64,000 nt of DNA, from contig CP074403.1 in assembly GCA_018388625.1 (NCBI GenBank), positions 1 through 64,000 of the forward strand. Direction: 5' to 3'. The notes below the pieces were generated by a model, which was not told the DNA's origin, made no database searches, and was given only the letters and a program-made list of their open reading frames with translations. Position numbers and translations under genes: made by a program. Below are positions 27,951 to 35,973 of the stretch, piece by piece. Position 1 is the stretch's first letter. Every line of letters starts with the position of its first letter. The stretch is from Nocardiopsis eucommiae. Lineage in GTDB: Bacteria; Actinomycetota; Actinomycetes; Streptosporangiales; Streptosporangiaceae.

Positions 27951-28418
27951 ATGAGGACAACAATCAGAGTGTGTATGGCGATCGGTCTGGGCCTCATCAC
28001 CACCTCGTGTTCCTCGTCAGGTCCTGGGGCGGAGGAGGTTGTCGTCGTGGGTGAGGACCCTCGCATCATCGTCCACGACCTCTCGCTGGCCATGGAGGCC
28101 GCGTTGACCTTGGAACTGGAGTATCTGCGGGAAGAGGGCTGTCTCGTGGTGCACTCCAGGGACGAGGAGACCCAGGAGATCACCGCTACGGCGGCGCCGG
28201 TCTGGCCTGAGGACGTCTCACCGGTGCAGGAGGAAGGCGAGGGCGGGATCACCGTCGCCTCGGTTGGGTCGATCGTCAATGGTGATGTCTTCTCCGCGGT
28301 CGGTGGTTCCTGGGAGGCGACAGGCGAGGCTCAGGACATCGACCTTCCGCAGGCATGCCTGCCCGCTGACGGATTCTTCCTGTTGAACGAGGGATCCATC
28401 GCCACCGGTACCGGCTGA
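27951..28418 (+). CDS. small secreted lipoprotein next to the protease
   Basis: The protein has 155 residues. ATG at 27951 (MRTTIRVCMAIGLGLITTSC) is preferred over an ATG/GTG farther upstream because it gives a compact lipoprotein signal with lipobox ITTSC and GGAAAGG upstream. The mature part is acidic (GAEEVVVVGEDPRIIVHDLS). Position suggests a partner, substrate or inhibitor of the protease; no homologous family is recognised. Confidence 0.65.
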   Translation: MRTTIRVCMAIGLGLITTSCSSSGPGAEEVVVVGEDPRIIVHDLSLAMEAALTLELEYLREEGCLVVHSRDEETQEITATAAPVWPEDVSPVQEEGEGGITVASVGSIVNGDVFSAVGGSWEATGEAQDIDLPQACLPADGFFLLNEGSIATGTG

Positions 28419-28575
28419 CCGACCCTCCGTCCCCGCGCGACCGGGTGGATACCGGTCACGCGGGCCTTCCCAGCCCTCTATGGGGACGAGCGTTTGCCGG
28501 GCACTCCGCTCGTGGTCTGACTCGGGGCGCCCCACGCCGTTTCGGCCTCGGACCGCTCTGCCTCCTGTACACGCC

Positions 28576-28610
28576 AGTTGGCCCCGCAACCAGTGGTTGC
28601 GGGGCCAACT
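28576..28610. terminator. strong bidirectional terminator
   Basis: A perfect 16-bp stem (28576-28591 with 28595-28610) with an AGT loop lies between convergent genes. Its core CCCCGCAACC/GGTTGCGGGG recurs in the hairpin at 30099. Confidence 0.85.
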
Positions 28611-28628
28611 GCTGCTTTGAGTCGCCGA

Positions 28629-29990
28629 TCAGGCTTTGAGCGCACCCGGGGGAGCGAGCGTTCGAGGAAGGCGTGGACGACTTCGCGGTCCAGGGAGCCG
28701 TCTAGGCCCAAGGCCTGGACGAGTCCGTAGCCCACCACGTCGGGGGCGATGTCCAACTTCTCTCGCGACTCGCGCACGATCTCCCCGATCAGTCGCTGCG
28801 CTGCGGAGGGTTCGTGGCGGATGATCCAGTCCAGCATCTTGGCGGTGGCCGGCCACAAGTGCAGCGAGCCCTTACGGATCGGCTTGCCCTCGTTGACGTC
28901 TTCGGTGAACTCGGCGATCACCGCTAGGCGCACGACCGTCGCTAGTTGCGGGAGGGGGACGATCTCGCGCAGGGACACCGCGACCGTCCGGGCCAGGTCT
29001 TGGGAGGTCTGGCGTACCTGTTCCACGTTGCGGTGCCGCAGTGCCCAGCGTTTGCGTCGCTGGGGGCTGCTCCACAGCTGCGAGGTGAAGGATTGGGCGA
29101 ACCGTTCCTGGATCCGGTGCTGGCCCACGCTCAGGGCGGGGTCAGTGCCCTGGTGCGCCAATACCGACGCTACTTCTTCGCGGCTGCGTTGCTCGGCCCA
29201 GTCTTGGGCGACGGGGCGTGCCCACATGGCTCGGCCTGCGATGGTGGCTTGGGGCAGGGGCACGTCGTTTTCTTCTCGGGTGAGGTAGGCGCGCAGCGTC
29301 GAGGCGGTGATGCCTCCGATCTCGGCCATCTCGTTCACCCCGATGAGTTGGTCGCCCGCGAGTTCGGGGGCGGTTGGTTTGATCACGCACTGATTCAGGG
29401 GCAGTGCGCCCTTGGGTCGCTGGGATGCCCAGCGGGCCAGGTCATCGAGCCAGTTTTCGCTTGCTGGGGGTCGTTGGGGTCGATGTTGGCGATCTTGCTG
29501 ATGCGTCCGCGCTCGGCGTGGGCGGTGTGGTCGAGTTGGTCGCTGGCGTAGACCGTGCTGGCTGCGGCGACGGGGCGTTCGGCGAAGGCTTCGGTGGACC
29601 AGTCCCAGATCTGACCGGGTCGGTACCAGGTGGTCCCGTCCCACCAGTAATCACCGGTGCGAAATAGCAGGGGGCGTTCGGTCCAGTGGGCGTGGAGGTC
29701 GGCGCTGTCGCCGTCGTGGACTAGGACCACGGTGCGGCCGTGGTCGGGGTGTGTGCGTACGCACCAGGCCAGGGCGTGGTTGATGGGGTCGGTGGTGAAG
29801 GCGAGCCAGCCCTCGCCTCCGCCACGGGCGTCGTCGTATCGGCCCCACATGCCTTCTCCGGTGCCGCGTCCCACGGCTTCGGTGGCGGGGCCGTCGTGGG
29901 TGGGGATGTGGGAGTCGTCAACGAAGGGCAGGCCGGGGATGGGGTGGTCGGTGGAGGTGCCGTTGGCTAGGGGTCGGGGGTCGCGTCCAT
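28629..29990 (-). CDS. HTH-containing hypothetical protein, frameshifted three times
   Basis: ATG at 29990 (MDATPDP) with AAGAAGGG upstream. After one-base losses near 29968, 29455 and 28645 a single product of about 450 residues is obtained, ending LPPGALKA. The first half is a soluble domain ([40 protein letters not shown]). The middle has a MerR/excisionase-type HTH ([40 protein letters not shown]). The C-terminal half is helical. It resembles plasmid-borne regulators of unknown target. Confidence 0.6.
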
Positions 29991-30098
29991 GGTGCTGTCC
30001 CTTCTTGGATTCTGATGCTATGAAACATACAGCACTGATGGTCTCCGGTCGGAAGCATCTTGAAACTTTGAAGTGATGCCTCTCCCTGACGCACGAGA

Positions 30099-30125
30099 GC
30101 CCCCGCAACCAACGGTTGCGGGGGC
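30099..30125. terminator. hairpin GCCCCCGCAACC/GGTTGCGGGGGC
   Basis: A 12-bp stem with an AAC loop lies between the start of the leftward HTH gene and the end of STAND C. It probably terminates transcription from STAND C. Confidence 0.65.
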
Positions 30126-30242
30126 GACGTGATGCGCGCGGTTAGATCACGGAGCTACCGCTAGATTCTGTAGTGAACTTCCTCGACCCCGGTCGCGGTC
30201 GCTCCCCTCAGGTTGAATAACCCTGAAGCCTGGGCGCGCTGC

Positions 30243-32780
30243 TCACACTGCGTCTCCTTCCTCAGCCTCCTCGGCGGCTCGGCGGAGCCAGGTCGCGGCT
30301 TCCTCCACCCGCCCCGCCTCGTGCAGCAGGACCCCGAGGTTGACCATCGCCTGGACGTGGCCCCGCTCGGCGGCCTTGCGCCACCATTCCTTGGCTCCCT
30401 CCACCCGCCCCTCCTTGGCTCCCTCCACCCGCCCCGCCTCGTGCAGCAGGATCGCGAGGTTGAACATCGCGTTGGTGTGGCCCTGCTCGGCGGCCTTGCG
30501 GTACCACTCCTCGGCCTCCTCCACCCGCCCCAACCCCTCCAGCAGGACCCCGAGGTTGAACATCGCGCCGGTGTCGCCGTCCTCGGCGGCCTTGCGGTAC
30601 CACTCCTCGGCCTCCTCCACCCGGCCCACATCATCCAGCAGGACCCCAAGGTTGAACATCGCCTGGACGTGGCCCTGCTCGGCGGCCTTGCGCCACCATT
30701 CCTTGGCTTCCTCCACCCGCCCCGCCTCGTGCAGCAGGATCGCGAGGTTGACCATCGCGTTGGTGTGGCCTTGGTTGGCGGTCTTGCGGTACCACTCCTC
30801 GGCCTCCTCCACCCGGCCCACATCATCCAGCAGGACCCCGAGGTTGAACATCGCCTGGACGTGGCCCTGCTCGGCGGCCTTGCGGTACCACTCCTCGGCC
30901 TCCTCCACCCGGCCCACATCATCCAGCAGGACCCCAAGGTTGAACATCGCCTGGACGTGGCCCTCCTCGGCGGCCTTGCGCCACCATTCCTTGGCCTCCT
31001 CCACCCGGCCCACATCATCCAGCAGGATCGCGAGGTTGACCATCGCGTCGGTGTGGCCGTCCTCGGCGGTCTTGCGGTACCACTCCTCGGCCTCCCTCAC
31101 CCGGCCCAACCCCTCCAGCAGGACCCCAAGGTTGAACATCGCGTCGGTGTGGCCGTCCTCGGCGGACTTGCGGTACCACTCCTCGGCCTCCCTCACCCGG
31201 CCCAACCCCTCCAGCAGGACCCCAAGGTTGAACATCGCGCCGGTTTCGCCGTCCTCGGCGGACTTGCGGTACCACTCCTCGGCCTCCCTCACCCGGCCCA
31301 ACCCCTCCAGCAATAGCGCGAGGTTGTACATCGCGCCGGTGTCGCCCTTCTCGGCGGCCTTGCGCCACCACTTCTCGGCCTCCTCCACCCGCCCCGACTC
31401 ATGCAGCAGGACCCCGAGGTTGAACATCGCCTGGACGTGGCCCTTCTCGGCGGCCTTGCGCCACCACTTCTCGGCCTCCTCCACCCGCCCCGACTCATGC
31501 AGCAGAATCCCGAGGTTGTACATCGCGCTGGTCCCGCCCTCCCCAGCTGAGGCGCGCCAGGCTGATTCGGCGATGTCGGCTCGGTCTGCCTTATAAGCCG
31601 TGAGGCCGACGTCGAAGCGGTCCTGGGCGGTGGTCGATTCCAGGGCTGTGTTCCAGACGGCGTCGGGTAGGGGTTCGGGGAGGGCGAGGTAGTCGAAGGC
31701 CCGCCACCGCAGGCCGTCGTGGTCGGTGGGCACCAGCAGCCCGGTCAGGCCGCTGCGCCGCTTGGTGGCCCAGTCCCAGGCTCGGTCGGCGTCCTCGGGC
31801 AGGGGCGGCGGGTCGGTCAGGTAGGCGCTGTGGGCAGTGTGGATTTGTTCTCGGGTCAGGGGGCTGGAGACCCCGGCATGGGCCAGGCCCACCGCTGCGG
31901 CCACCAGCGCGTACCCGCGCGGGTGGCCGCTGTCGGACCCCTCACTCCAGGTCTGCTGGAGGAGAGGGCCCGCGGCCAGCTGCTCGGCCACCCCGAAGCG
32001 CTCATCGTCCGCGGCCCGGACCAGACGCTCATCGCTGCTGGCCCGGGCCCGCTCGCGCTCGTTGGGGGTCCAGCGGCGCTCGACGATGACCGGTGGGGCC
32101 TTGAGGACCGCATACCCCGCCTTCTCCACGTCAGAGGCACGGTCGTCGGTGCTGCTCGGGCGCAGGGCCTGCAGATGGTTGTGTCGGATGGTGGCGGCCA
32201 CCACCGCACCGGCCCGGCCCAGTTCAGCGATCAGCGAGGGGGTCAGTCCCGACGCGGCCAGATGGCGGTCCAGGTCGTCCAACCACACCACCCACCCCTG
32301 CGGGGCCCGCTCAGCCCTCTCTTGGAGCCAGGCGGGGAGAGGGCGCAGGTCGGCGTCCTCGGGCGGGGCCACCAGCATCCGCTCGGGCAGGGTCCGGGCC
32401 AGTGCGGCGGCCAGGGCGTGGGTCTTGCCCGCGGTCGAGGCGCCGGCCACCAACACCATCCCGCCGCGCGGTGCGGCGGCAGCTGCGGCTAGGCGTTGGT
32501 CGAGTTCGTCGTCCACGTCCCGGCTCACATAGGGCGGCAGGACCTCACCGCTCAAGCTGGGCAGGGCTTCGTGGGTACCCAGGTCGCGGGCATCGGCCTG
32601 GTCGACGGGCAGGGCCATCTCCACCCAGCCCGGTACTGGCGGGGTCGCCGGTGTGGGCGGGTTGTTTACGGTGACGGGCCCGATGGTGCCGGCCTGGATC
32701 GTGGTGCCGTGGACGTCACTGGCGCGGTTGTTGACCCGTGGGCCCGTCGGTGCCGGTGCGGGTGCGGGTGCCTGCGCCAT
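30243..32780 (-). CDS. STAND C: STAND NTPase with Sel1/TPR-like repeats, intact
   Basis: The protein has 845 residues and no frame change, so it is the reference for the family. Order: beta-rich N-terminal motif VHGTTIQAGTIGPVTVNN (23-40), P-loop GASTAGKT (113-120), Walker B VVWLDDLD (164-171), sensor-like GAVVAATIRHNH, a conserved helical arm (GFVAEQL-type [34 protein letters not shown]), then from about residue 410 some thirteen 32-residue repeats (AMFNLGVLLDDVGRVEEAEE). No nuclease, TIR or protease effector is visible. A membrane-segment frame upstream (32716-32961) probably belongs to it. Confidence 0.8.
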   Translation of the reverse strand: MAQAPAPAPAPTGPRVNNRASDVHGTTIQAGTIGPVTVNNPPTPATPPVPGWVEMALPVDQADARDLGTHEALPSLSGEVLPPYVSRDVDDELDQRLAAAAAAPRGGMVLVAGASTAGKTHALAAALARTLPERMLVAPPEDADLRPLPAWLQERAERAPQGWVVWLDDLDRHLAASGLTPSLIAELGRAGAVVAATIRHNHLQALRPSSTDDRASDVEKAGYAVLKAPPVIVERRWTPNERERARASSDERLVRAADDERFGVAEQLAAGPLLQQTWSEGSDSGHPRGYALVAAAVGLAHAGVSSPLTREQIHTAHSAYLTDPPPLPEDADRAWDWATKRRSGLTGLLVPTDHDGLRWRAFDYLALPEPLPDAVWNTALESTTAQDRFDVGLTAYKADRADIAESAWRASAGEGGTSAMYNLGILLHESGRVEEAEKWWRKAAEKGHVQAMFNLGVLLHESGRVEEAEKWWRKAAEKGDTGAMYNLALLLEGLGRVREAEEWYRKSAEDGETGAMFNLGVLLEGLGRVREAEEWYRKSAEDGHTDAMFNLGVLLEGLGRVREAEEWYRKTAEDGHTDAMVNLAILLDDVGRVEEAKEWWRKAAEEGHVQAMFNLGVLLDDVGRVEEAEEWYRKAAEQGHVQAMFNLGVLLDDVGRVEEAEEWYRKTANQGHTNAMVNLAILLHEAGRVEEAKEWWRKAAEQGHVQAMFNLGVLLDDVGRVEEAEEWYRKAAEDGDTGAMFNLGVLLEGLGRVEEAEEWYRKAAEQGHTNAMFNLAILLHEAGRVEGAKEGRVEGAKEWWRKAAERGHVQAMVNLGVLLHEAGRVEEAATWLRRAAEEAEEGDAV
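30290..31530 (-). repeat. tandem 96-bp coding repeats of STAND C
   Basis: About thirteen copies encode the solenoid. One unit near 30400-30440 contains an extra in-frame duplication of GRVEGAKE, as left by slippage. Confidence 0.75.
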
Positions 32781-32961
32781 CGAGGTGGGGGTGCGTTGGG
32801 GGTGCCCAGGCCAGGGCCAAGGCTACGGCGGCCAGGACGAAGGAGCCAGCGCCTGCGGCCCAGGAGAGCTCCTCCAGCCCGGGCAAGAACAGGGAGGCCG
32901 CCCACACCACCAGCAGAGCCGCCCCGCCGACCGCGGACATCCGCACCCAAGTTCGTCGCAT
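32716..32961 (-). CDS. N-terminal two-helix membrane segment of STAND C
   Basis: Leaderless ATG at 32961 (MRRTWVRMSAVGGAALLVVW) encodes two hydrophobic helices (GGAALLVVWAASLFLPGL and GSFVLAAVALALAW). As sequenced it stops at 32716 inside the STAND C gene in another frame. In STAND D the same segment runs straight into the STAND module, so this is probably one membrane-anchored protein from 32961 to 30243 with two bases missing near 32800. A separate overlapping subunit is the alternative. Confidence 0.6.
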   Translation of the reverse strand: MRRTWVRMSAVGGAALLVVWAASLFLPGLEELSWAAGAGSFVLAAVALALAWAPPTHPHLDGAGTRTRTGTDGPTGQQPRQ

Positions 32962-32967
32962 ACGCCG

Positions 32968-32973
32968 ATTCTG
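32968..32973 (-). promoter_or_regulatory. CAGAAT -10 element, STAND C
   Basis: Read leftward: CAGAAT, CGGCGT, then ATG at 32961. The block GGCAGAATCG and the first codons ATGCGACGAAC match the STAND A operon. Confidence 0.6.
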
Positions 32974-32990
32974 CCGCCTGTTGGCGTCGA

Positions 32991-33175
32991 CTACCGCTCC
33001 TCCATCCGCTGCACCAGGGGGCGAAGGCCTGCGGCCTCGAACTGGGTTCAGCCCTGACCTGCCACCGCTGCTGCTCGTCCTGGTTGATGAGCACCAGCAG
33101 GGCCGGTCGCGGGTCCACCTCCACGCCAGCGGAGAAGGGCGACACTACGCTCGAGGCCGCACGCCAAGCGGTCAC
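32991..33175 (-). CDS. small protein coupled to the lipoprotein gene, frameshifted once
   Basis: GTG at 33175 overlaps the stop of the upstream lipoprotein gene (GTGA). The frame reads VEVDPRPALLVLINQDEQQR and, after a one-base loss near 33047, FEAAGLRPLVQRMEER, ending at 32991. About 61 residues. The overlap and sensible sequence on both sides of the frame change support it. Function unknown. Confidence 0.5.
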
Positions 33176-34509
33176 GACCAGTGAATCGGGACCATGGAGG
33201 CATGTTCGCCTTCGGCGGTGCCGATCTCGACGGGTTCTTCGCCACCCGCCGCGGGGACGGTGAACCAGGACACCTTGCCTGCGCTATCGGTGGAGCGGAA
33301 GAGGAGTTGGTCTCCCTCTGGGGACAGAACGGGATGCTCGTTGGTGCGGTCGCTGCCGGGCAGGATCTGTCGCGGCACCACGGGTGCGGGGTCCCCGAAG
33401 AACGGCTCCTCCACCTCCTCGGCGGGGTCGAGGGACCAGACCGTGAACTCGTTGTCGTCGAGCATCAGCTCGTACTCGCCGACGGCGAACACTGCGCGAG
33501 GGCGCCTCTGGCCCGCGGAATCCGAGCGTGAGAACTTGAGGTGCTCCCAGTCTCCTTCGAAGGGGCGGCCGTTGTTTCCCCTACCGGCGGGCACGAGCGC
33601 GGGTTCCCCCTCGAGGCCTTCCGAGAGACTGATCTCCCCGTCCTGCACCTGGAACACCCCGGCGATACCTGACTCGGCGAACGCGAAGTGTCGGTTGTAG
33701 AAGCTGGAGATCTTGGCTGGACCGCTGGGGTTGTCCGTGTCCTGGACGACGACGGTTCCGAATAGAACGCCGGACTGCGGGTCGATGATGAGGCGCTCGC
33801 ATCGCGTCCCGCAATCACCCACGTCCCGGACCTGCCCGCTGTCGGGGTCAAGCGCCTTCACCGTGTGGGTTTCGCTCCCGTGGTCGACCTCTATGTAGTA
33901 GAGCCCGCCGTCAGCGTGCGAGTACCGGGCTGAAATCTTCTCGGTGGTGCCGCTGAAGTCGGACGGGTCGTCAGCGGGCAGGAGGGCCTCCACCCCGCCG
34001 TCCGCGGACATCGCGCCGACCGTGGTGGTCTCTATGCCGTTGATCTTCTCCACGATCGTCACCAACAGGAGCGACTCGTCTGGCAGGACCAGTGCCGCCA
34101 GATCGTGGGCTTGGTTGGAGGTGATCGGGAATGTTCCACTGAGCGTGTCCTCGAACGCCTCGGTCGAGCAGCCCGGGAGTTCCACACTGTGGAGGGACTC
34201 CACCGGACGGCTGTGGGCAAGCACGGGCTCATCGGTGGCCTCGGCATCGGCTACGGAGAACACGTGTTCGGCCTGGACGGAGCCGTCTTCGCGGGAGAAC
34301 CGTGACACGGTGATGGAGTCCTCTCCGCAGGCCAGCGCGAGGAAGCCATCCCCACCGAGAGGTGCGGTTTCCGCACTGTCCTCGTTGCCCTCTCCGGCCT
34401 GCTCTGTCTTTTCTGCGCTGTTTGGGTCGTCACCGCAGGCCGTGACGACGAGGAGCGCTGACAGGGCCGCACCAGACATCAGTCGTGAGGATCTGGAAAG
34501 TCGGAGCAA
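33172..34509 (-). CDS. secreted lipoprotein, probably beta-propeller
   Basis: The protein has 445 residues. TTG at 34509 is taken because it gives a basic n-region (RLSRSSR) before the hydrophobic stretch and lipobox VTAC; ATG at 34479 is an alternative. The mature protein has repeated strand motifs (TVKALDPDSGQVRDVGDCGT, HPVLSPEGDQLLFRSTDSAG) as in WD40-like/TolB propellers. The N-terminal mature region is acidic (EKTEQAGEGNEDSAE). It may sense or bind an extracellular ligand; the role is unknown. Confidence 0.7.
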   Translation of the reverse strand: MLRLSRSSRLMSGAALSALLVVTACGDDPNSAEKTEQAGEGNEDSAETAPLGGDGFLALACGEDSITVSRFSREDGSVQAEHVFSVADAEATDEPVLAHSRPVESLHSVELPGCSTEAFEDTLSGTFPITSNQAHDLAALVLPDESLLLVTIVEKINGIETTTVGAMSADGGVEALLPADDPSDFSGTTEKISARYSHADGGLYYIEVDHGSETHTVKALDPDSGQVRDVGDCGTRCERLIIDPQSGVLFGTVVVQDTDNPSGPAKISSFYNRHFAFAESGIAGVFQVQDGEISLSEGLEGEPALVPAGRGNNGRPFEGDWEHLKFSRSDSAGQRRPRAVFAVGEYELMLDDNEFTVWSLDPAEEVEEPFFGDPAPVVPRQILPGSDRTNEHPVLSPEGDQLLFRSTDSAGKVSWFTVPAAGGEEPVEIGTAEGEHASMVPIHWS

Positions 34510-34724
34510 GACGCACCTATTCAGGGGAGTGGGACCCGGCCTCCGGGCGCTCCACGGCTGGTCGTGGGCCGGCTGGCTGGGGCCTTGAGCAAGGGCGGTA
34601 GCACTTTATCGCCGAACCCTCGCTGGGTGGAGCGACTGCCGGAGAAGCTGACCAGGCCTCCTCCACTAGTGACTTTTTGATGTAATACCTTGAGTGAAAG
34701 TTCGCGACCGCCTTCGGAGGAGTC

Positions 34725-35213
34725 ATGCCTGATCACAAGATCGAGGATCTGATCACGCTCAAGGAATGGGCCGCGCGGTGCGGATACAGCCACGACTACG
34801 TGGTGCGCGTCATGCCTCGCTACTATCCCGACTTCCCCGCCCCGGAGCGCGCGCGTCTCGGGGCGAGCGCCAGGGGCGGTGGGGGAGGGAGCAACCTGTA
34901 CGACCCGGCCAAGCTGGCCCCTTTCGAGCCGCATGGGCCCGACCCGGTGGAGCTGGATGAGGAGGACCTGGACAAGCAGGTCACCCTGGGTGGGTTCGCC
35001 AAGTTGATCGGGGTCAACACCGGCAGCGTGACCCAGATCAAGGACGACCGTCCGGACACGTTGCCCTTCACCGTGGATGGCCAGCGCCATTGGTACCCGC
35101 GCGCCAAGTACCACGCCCGCGACCTGCTGTTGATGTGGAACAACCGTCCTGGCGCGGGGGCCGGTTCGGACAAGCGTCGCCCGGCCTTGCCCTGGCACCG
35201 TCCGGCCACGTGA
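34725..35213 (+). CDS. HTH protein upstream of the transfer genes
   Basis: The protein has 162 residues. ATG at 34725 with GGAGG four bases upstream. Two MerR/excisionase-like segments are present: ITLKEWAARCGYSHDYVVRV and VTLGGFAKLIGVNTGSVTQI, each followed by a basic or aromatic patch. The arrangement resembles the duplicated HTH protein at 584-1402. It could regulate the relaxase gene or bind near oriT; this is inference from position. Confidence 0.65.
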   Translation: MPDHKIEDLITLKEWAARCGYSHDYVVRVMPRYYPDFPAPERARLGASARGGGGGSNLYDPAKLAPFEPHGPDPVELDEEDLDKQVTLGGFAKLIGVNTGSVTQIKDDRPDTLPFTVDGQRHWYPRAKYHARDLLLMWNNRPGAGAGSDKRRPALPWHRPAT

Positions 35214-35252
35214 GCCTTAGGTTCTGACGCCAGGCCGACTCAGGCCTGATCA

Positions 35253-35287
35253 GGCGGTGTCCCTCACTCGAAGTGAGGGGCACCGCC
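35253..35287 (+). terminator. terminator after the HTH gene
   Basis: A 16-bp stem with one mismatch (GGCGGTGTCCCTCACT with AGTGAGGGGCACCGCC) around a CGA loop, followed by TTCTTCTGTCT. Confidence 0.75.
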
Positions 35288-35361
35288 TTCTTCTGTCTCC
35301 GAGCGCGCAGGGATCTTCGATCCGACGCAAAGACGTAAAACATTAACTGAGGAGACAGCAG

Positions 35362-35477
35362 ATGCCCGAGAACTTCGCCCCCAGATCGAAACCGCCGCCA
35401 TCGGTGACGAGGTCAACGTTCGCTGCCCCTGCGGTAGCGGCAAGTGGATGAGGGACTGCCACCCCAACGGCGCCTAG
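35362..35477 (+). CDS. tiny SEC-C motif protein, frameshifted once
   Basis: ATG at 35362 with GAGGAG seven bases upstream. After one missing C in the CCCCC run near 35380, the product is about 38 residues ending IGDEVNVRCPCGSGKWMRDC HPNGA. CPCGSGK...DCH is the zinc-binding SEC-C motif found at the C terminus of SecA and in many small proteins. A free-standing SEC-C of this size is unusual. Possible roles are ribosome or nucleic-acid binding; none is shown. Confidence 0.6.
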
Positions 35478-35771
35478 AGATCCACGCCGGGGCCCTGCCC
35501 CGCCCCGGCACGCAGGACCGCCGCACGAAACGGCGCGAGTTTTGACTACTCAATAGCGGAAGGCTCAGGACGCGGCCCCACGGGATCGTTGCGGAGCCGA
35601 GCGCGGTTGGATCCTCGCGGCGCGCACCGGGGGCACAGCCGAAGAACCAAGAGCGGAGCCAGCCCCGCCCTATTCATGGCAAGTGTGAATGCCCCCGGCA
35701 CGCGCCGCCCTACCGCGCTCAGCACCACCGCAACGATCCCGCGACCCCGCTCAAGTGGGCACGCCCCCAGG

Positions 35772-35799
35772 TTGACAACCAGAAGAAAAGATGTACTAT
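35772..35799 (+). promoter_or_regulatory. consensus-like sigma-70 promoter
   Basis: TTGACA (35772-35777) and TACTAT (35794-35799) are separated by 16 bases, in the locally AT-rich stretch 175 bases upstream of the relaxase gene. It is the best vegetative promoter I saw in the window. Confidence 0.6.
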
Positions 35800-35855
35800 A
35801 TGAAGTGGAAAGTTCTTCCCCGAGCCCCACCGGACAGGGAAGAAGAGAAAGGTAA

Positions 35856-35877
35856 AGTGCGCAGGGATCTGCGCACT
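35856..35877. other. inverted repeat, candidate oriT element
   Basis: AGTGCGCAG (35856-35864) and CTGCGCACT (35869-35877) form a perfect 9-bp hairpin with a GGAT loop about 97 bases before the relaxase start. MobF relaxases recognise a hairpin next to their nick site, commonly upstream of their own gene. No nick-site consensus could be checked. Confidence 0.4.
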
Positions 35878-35973
35878 GAGTAGACGGCGTGTCGCGTTGC
35901 CCAAGCAGCCTCCGTCGGCGAGGATGATGGTCATGCTTGACGGGCGTGGGGATGACTTGGAGGGAGGGCGGGC

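Noticed and set aside
30213-31596. Long rightward open frames opposite STAND C
   Set aside because: Same repeat effect; the leftward frame has clear STAND and solenoid motifs.
35800-35883. 27-codon frame MKWKVLPRAPP just after the consensus promoter
   Set aside because: Its ATG abuts the -10 hexamer and so would lie upstream of the transcription start; no ribosome binding site.
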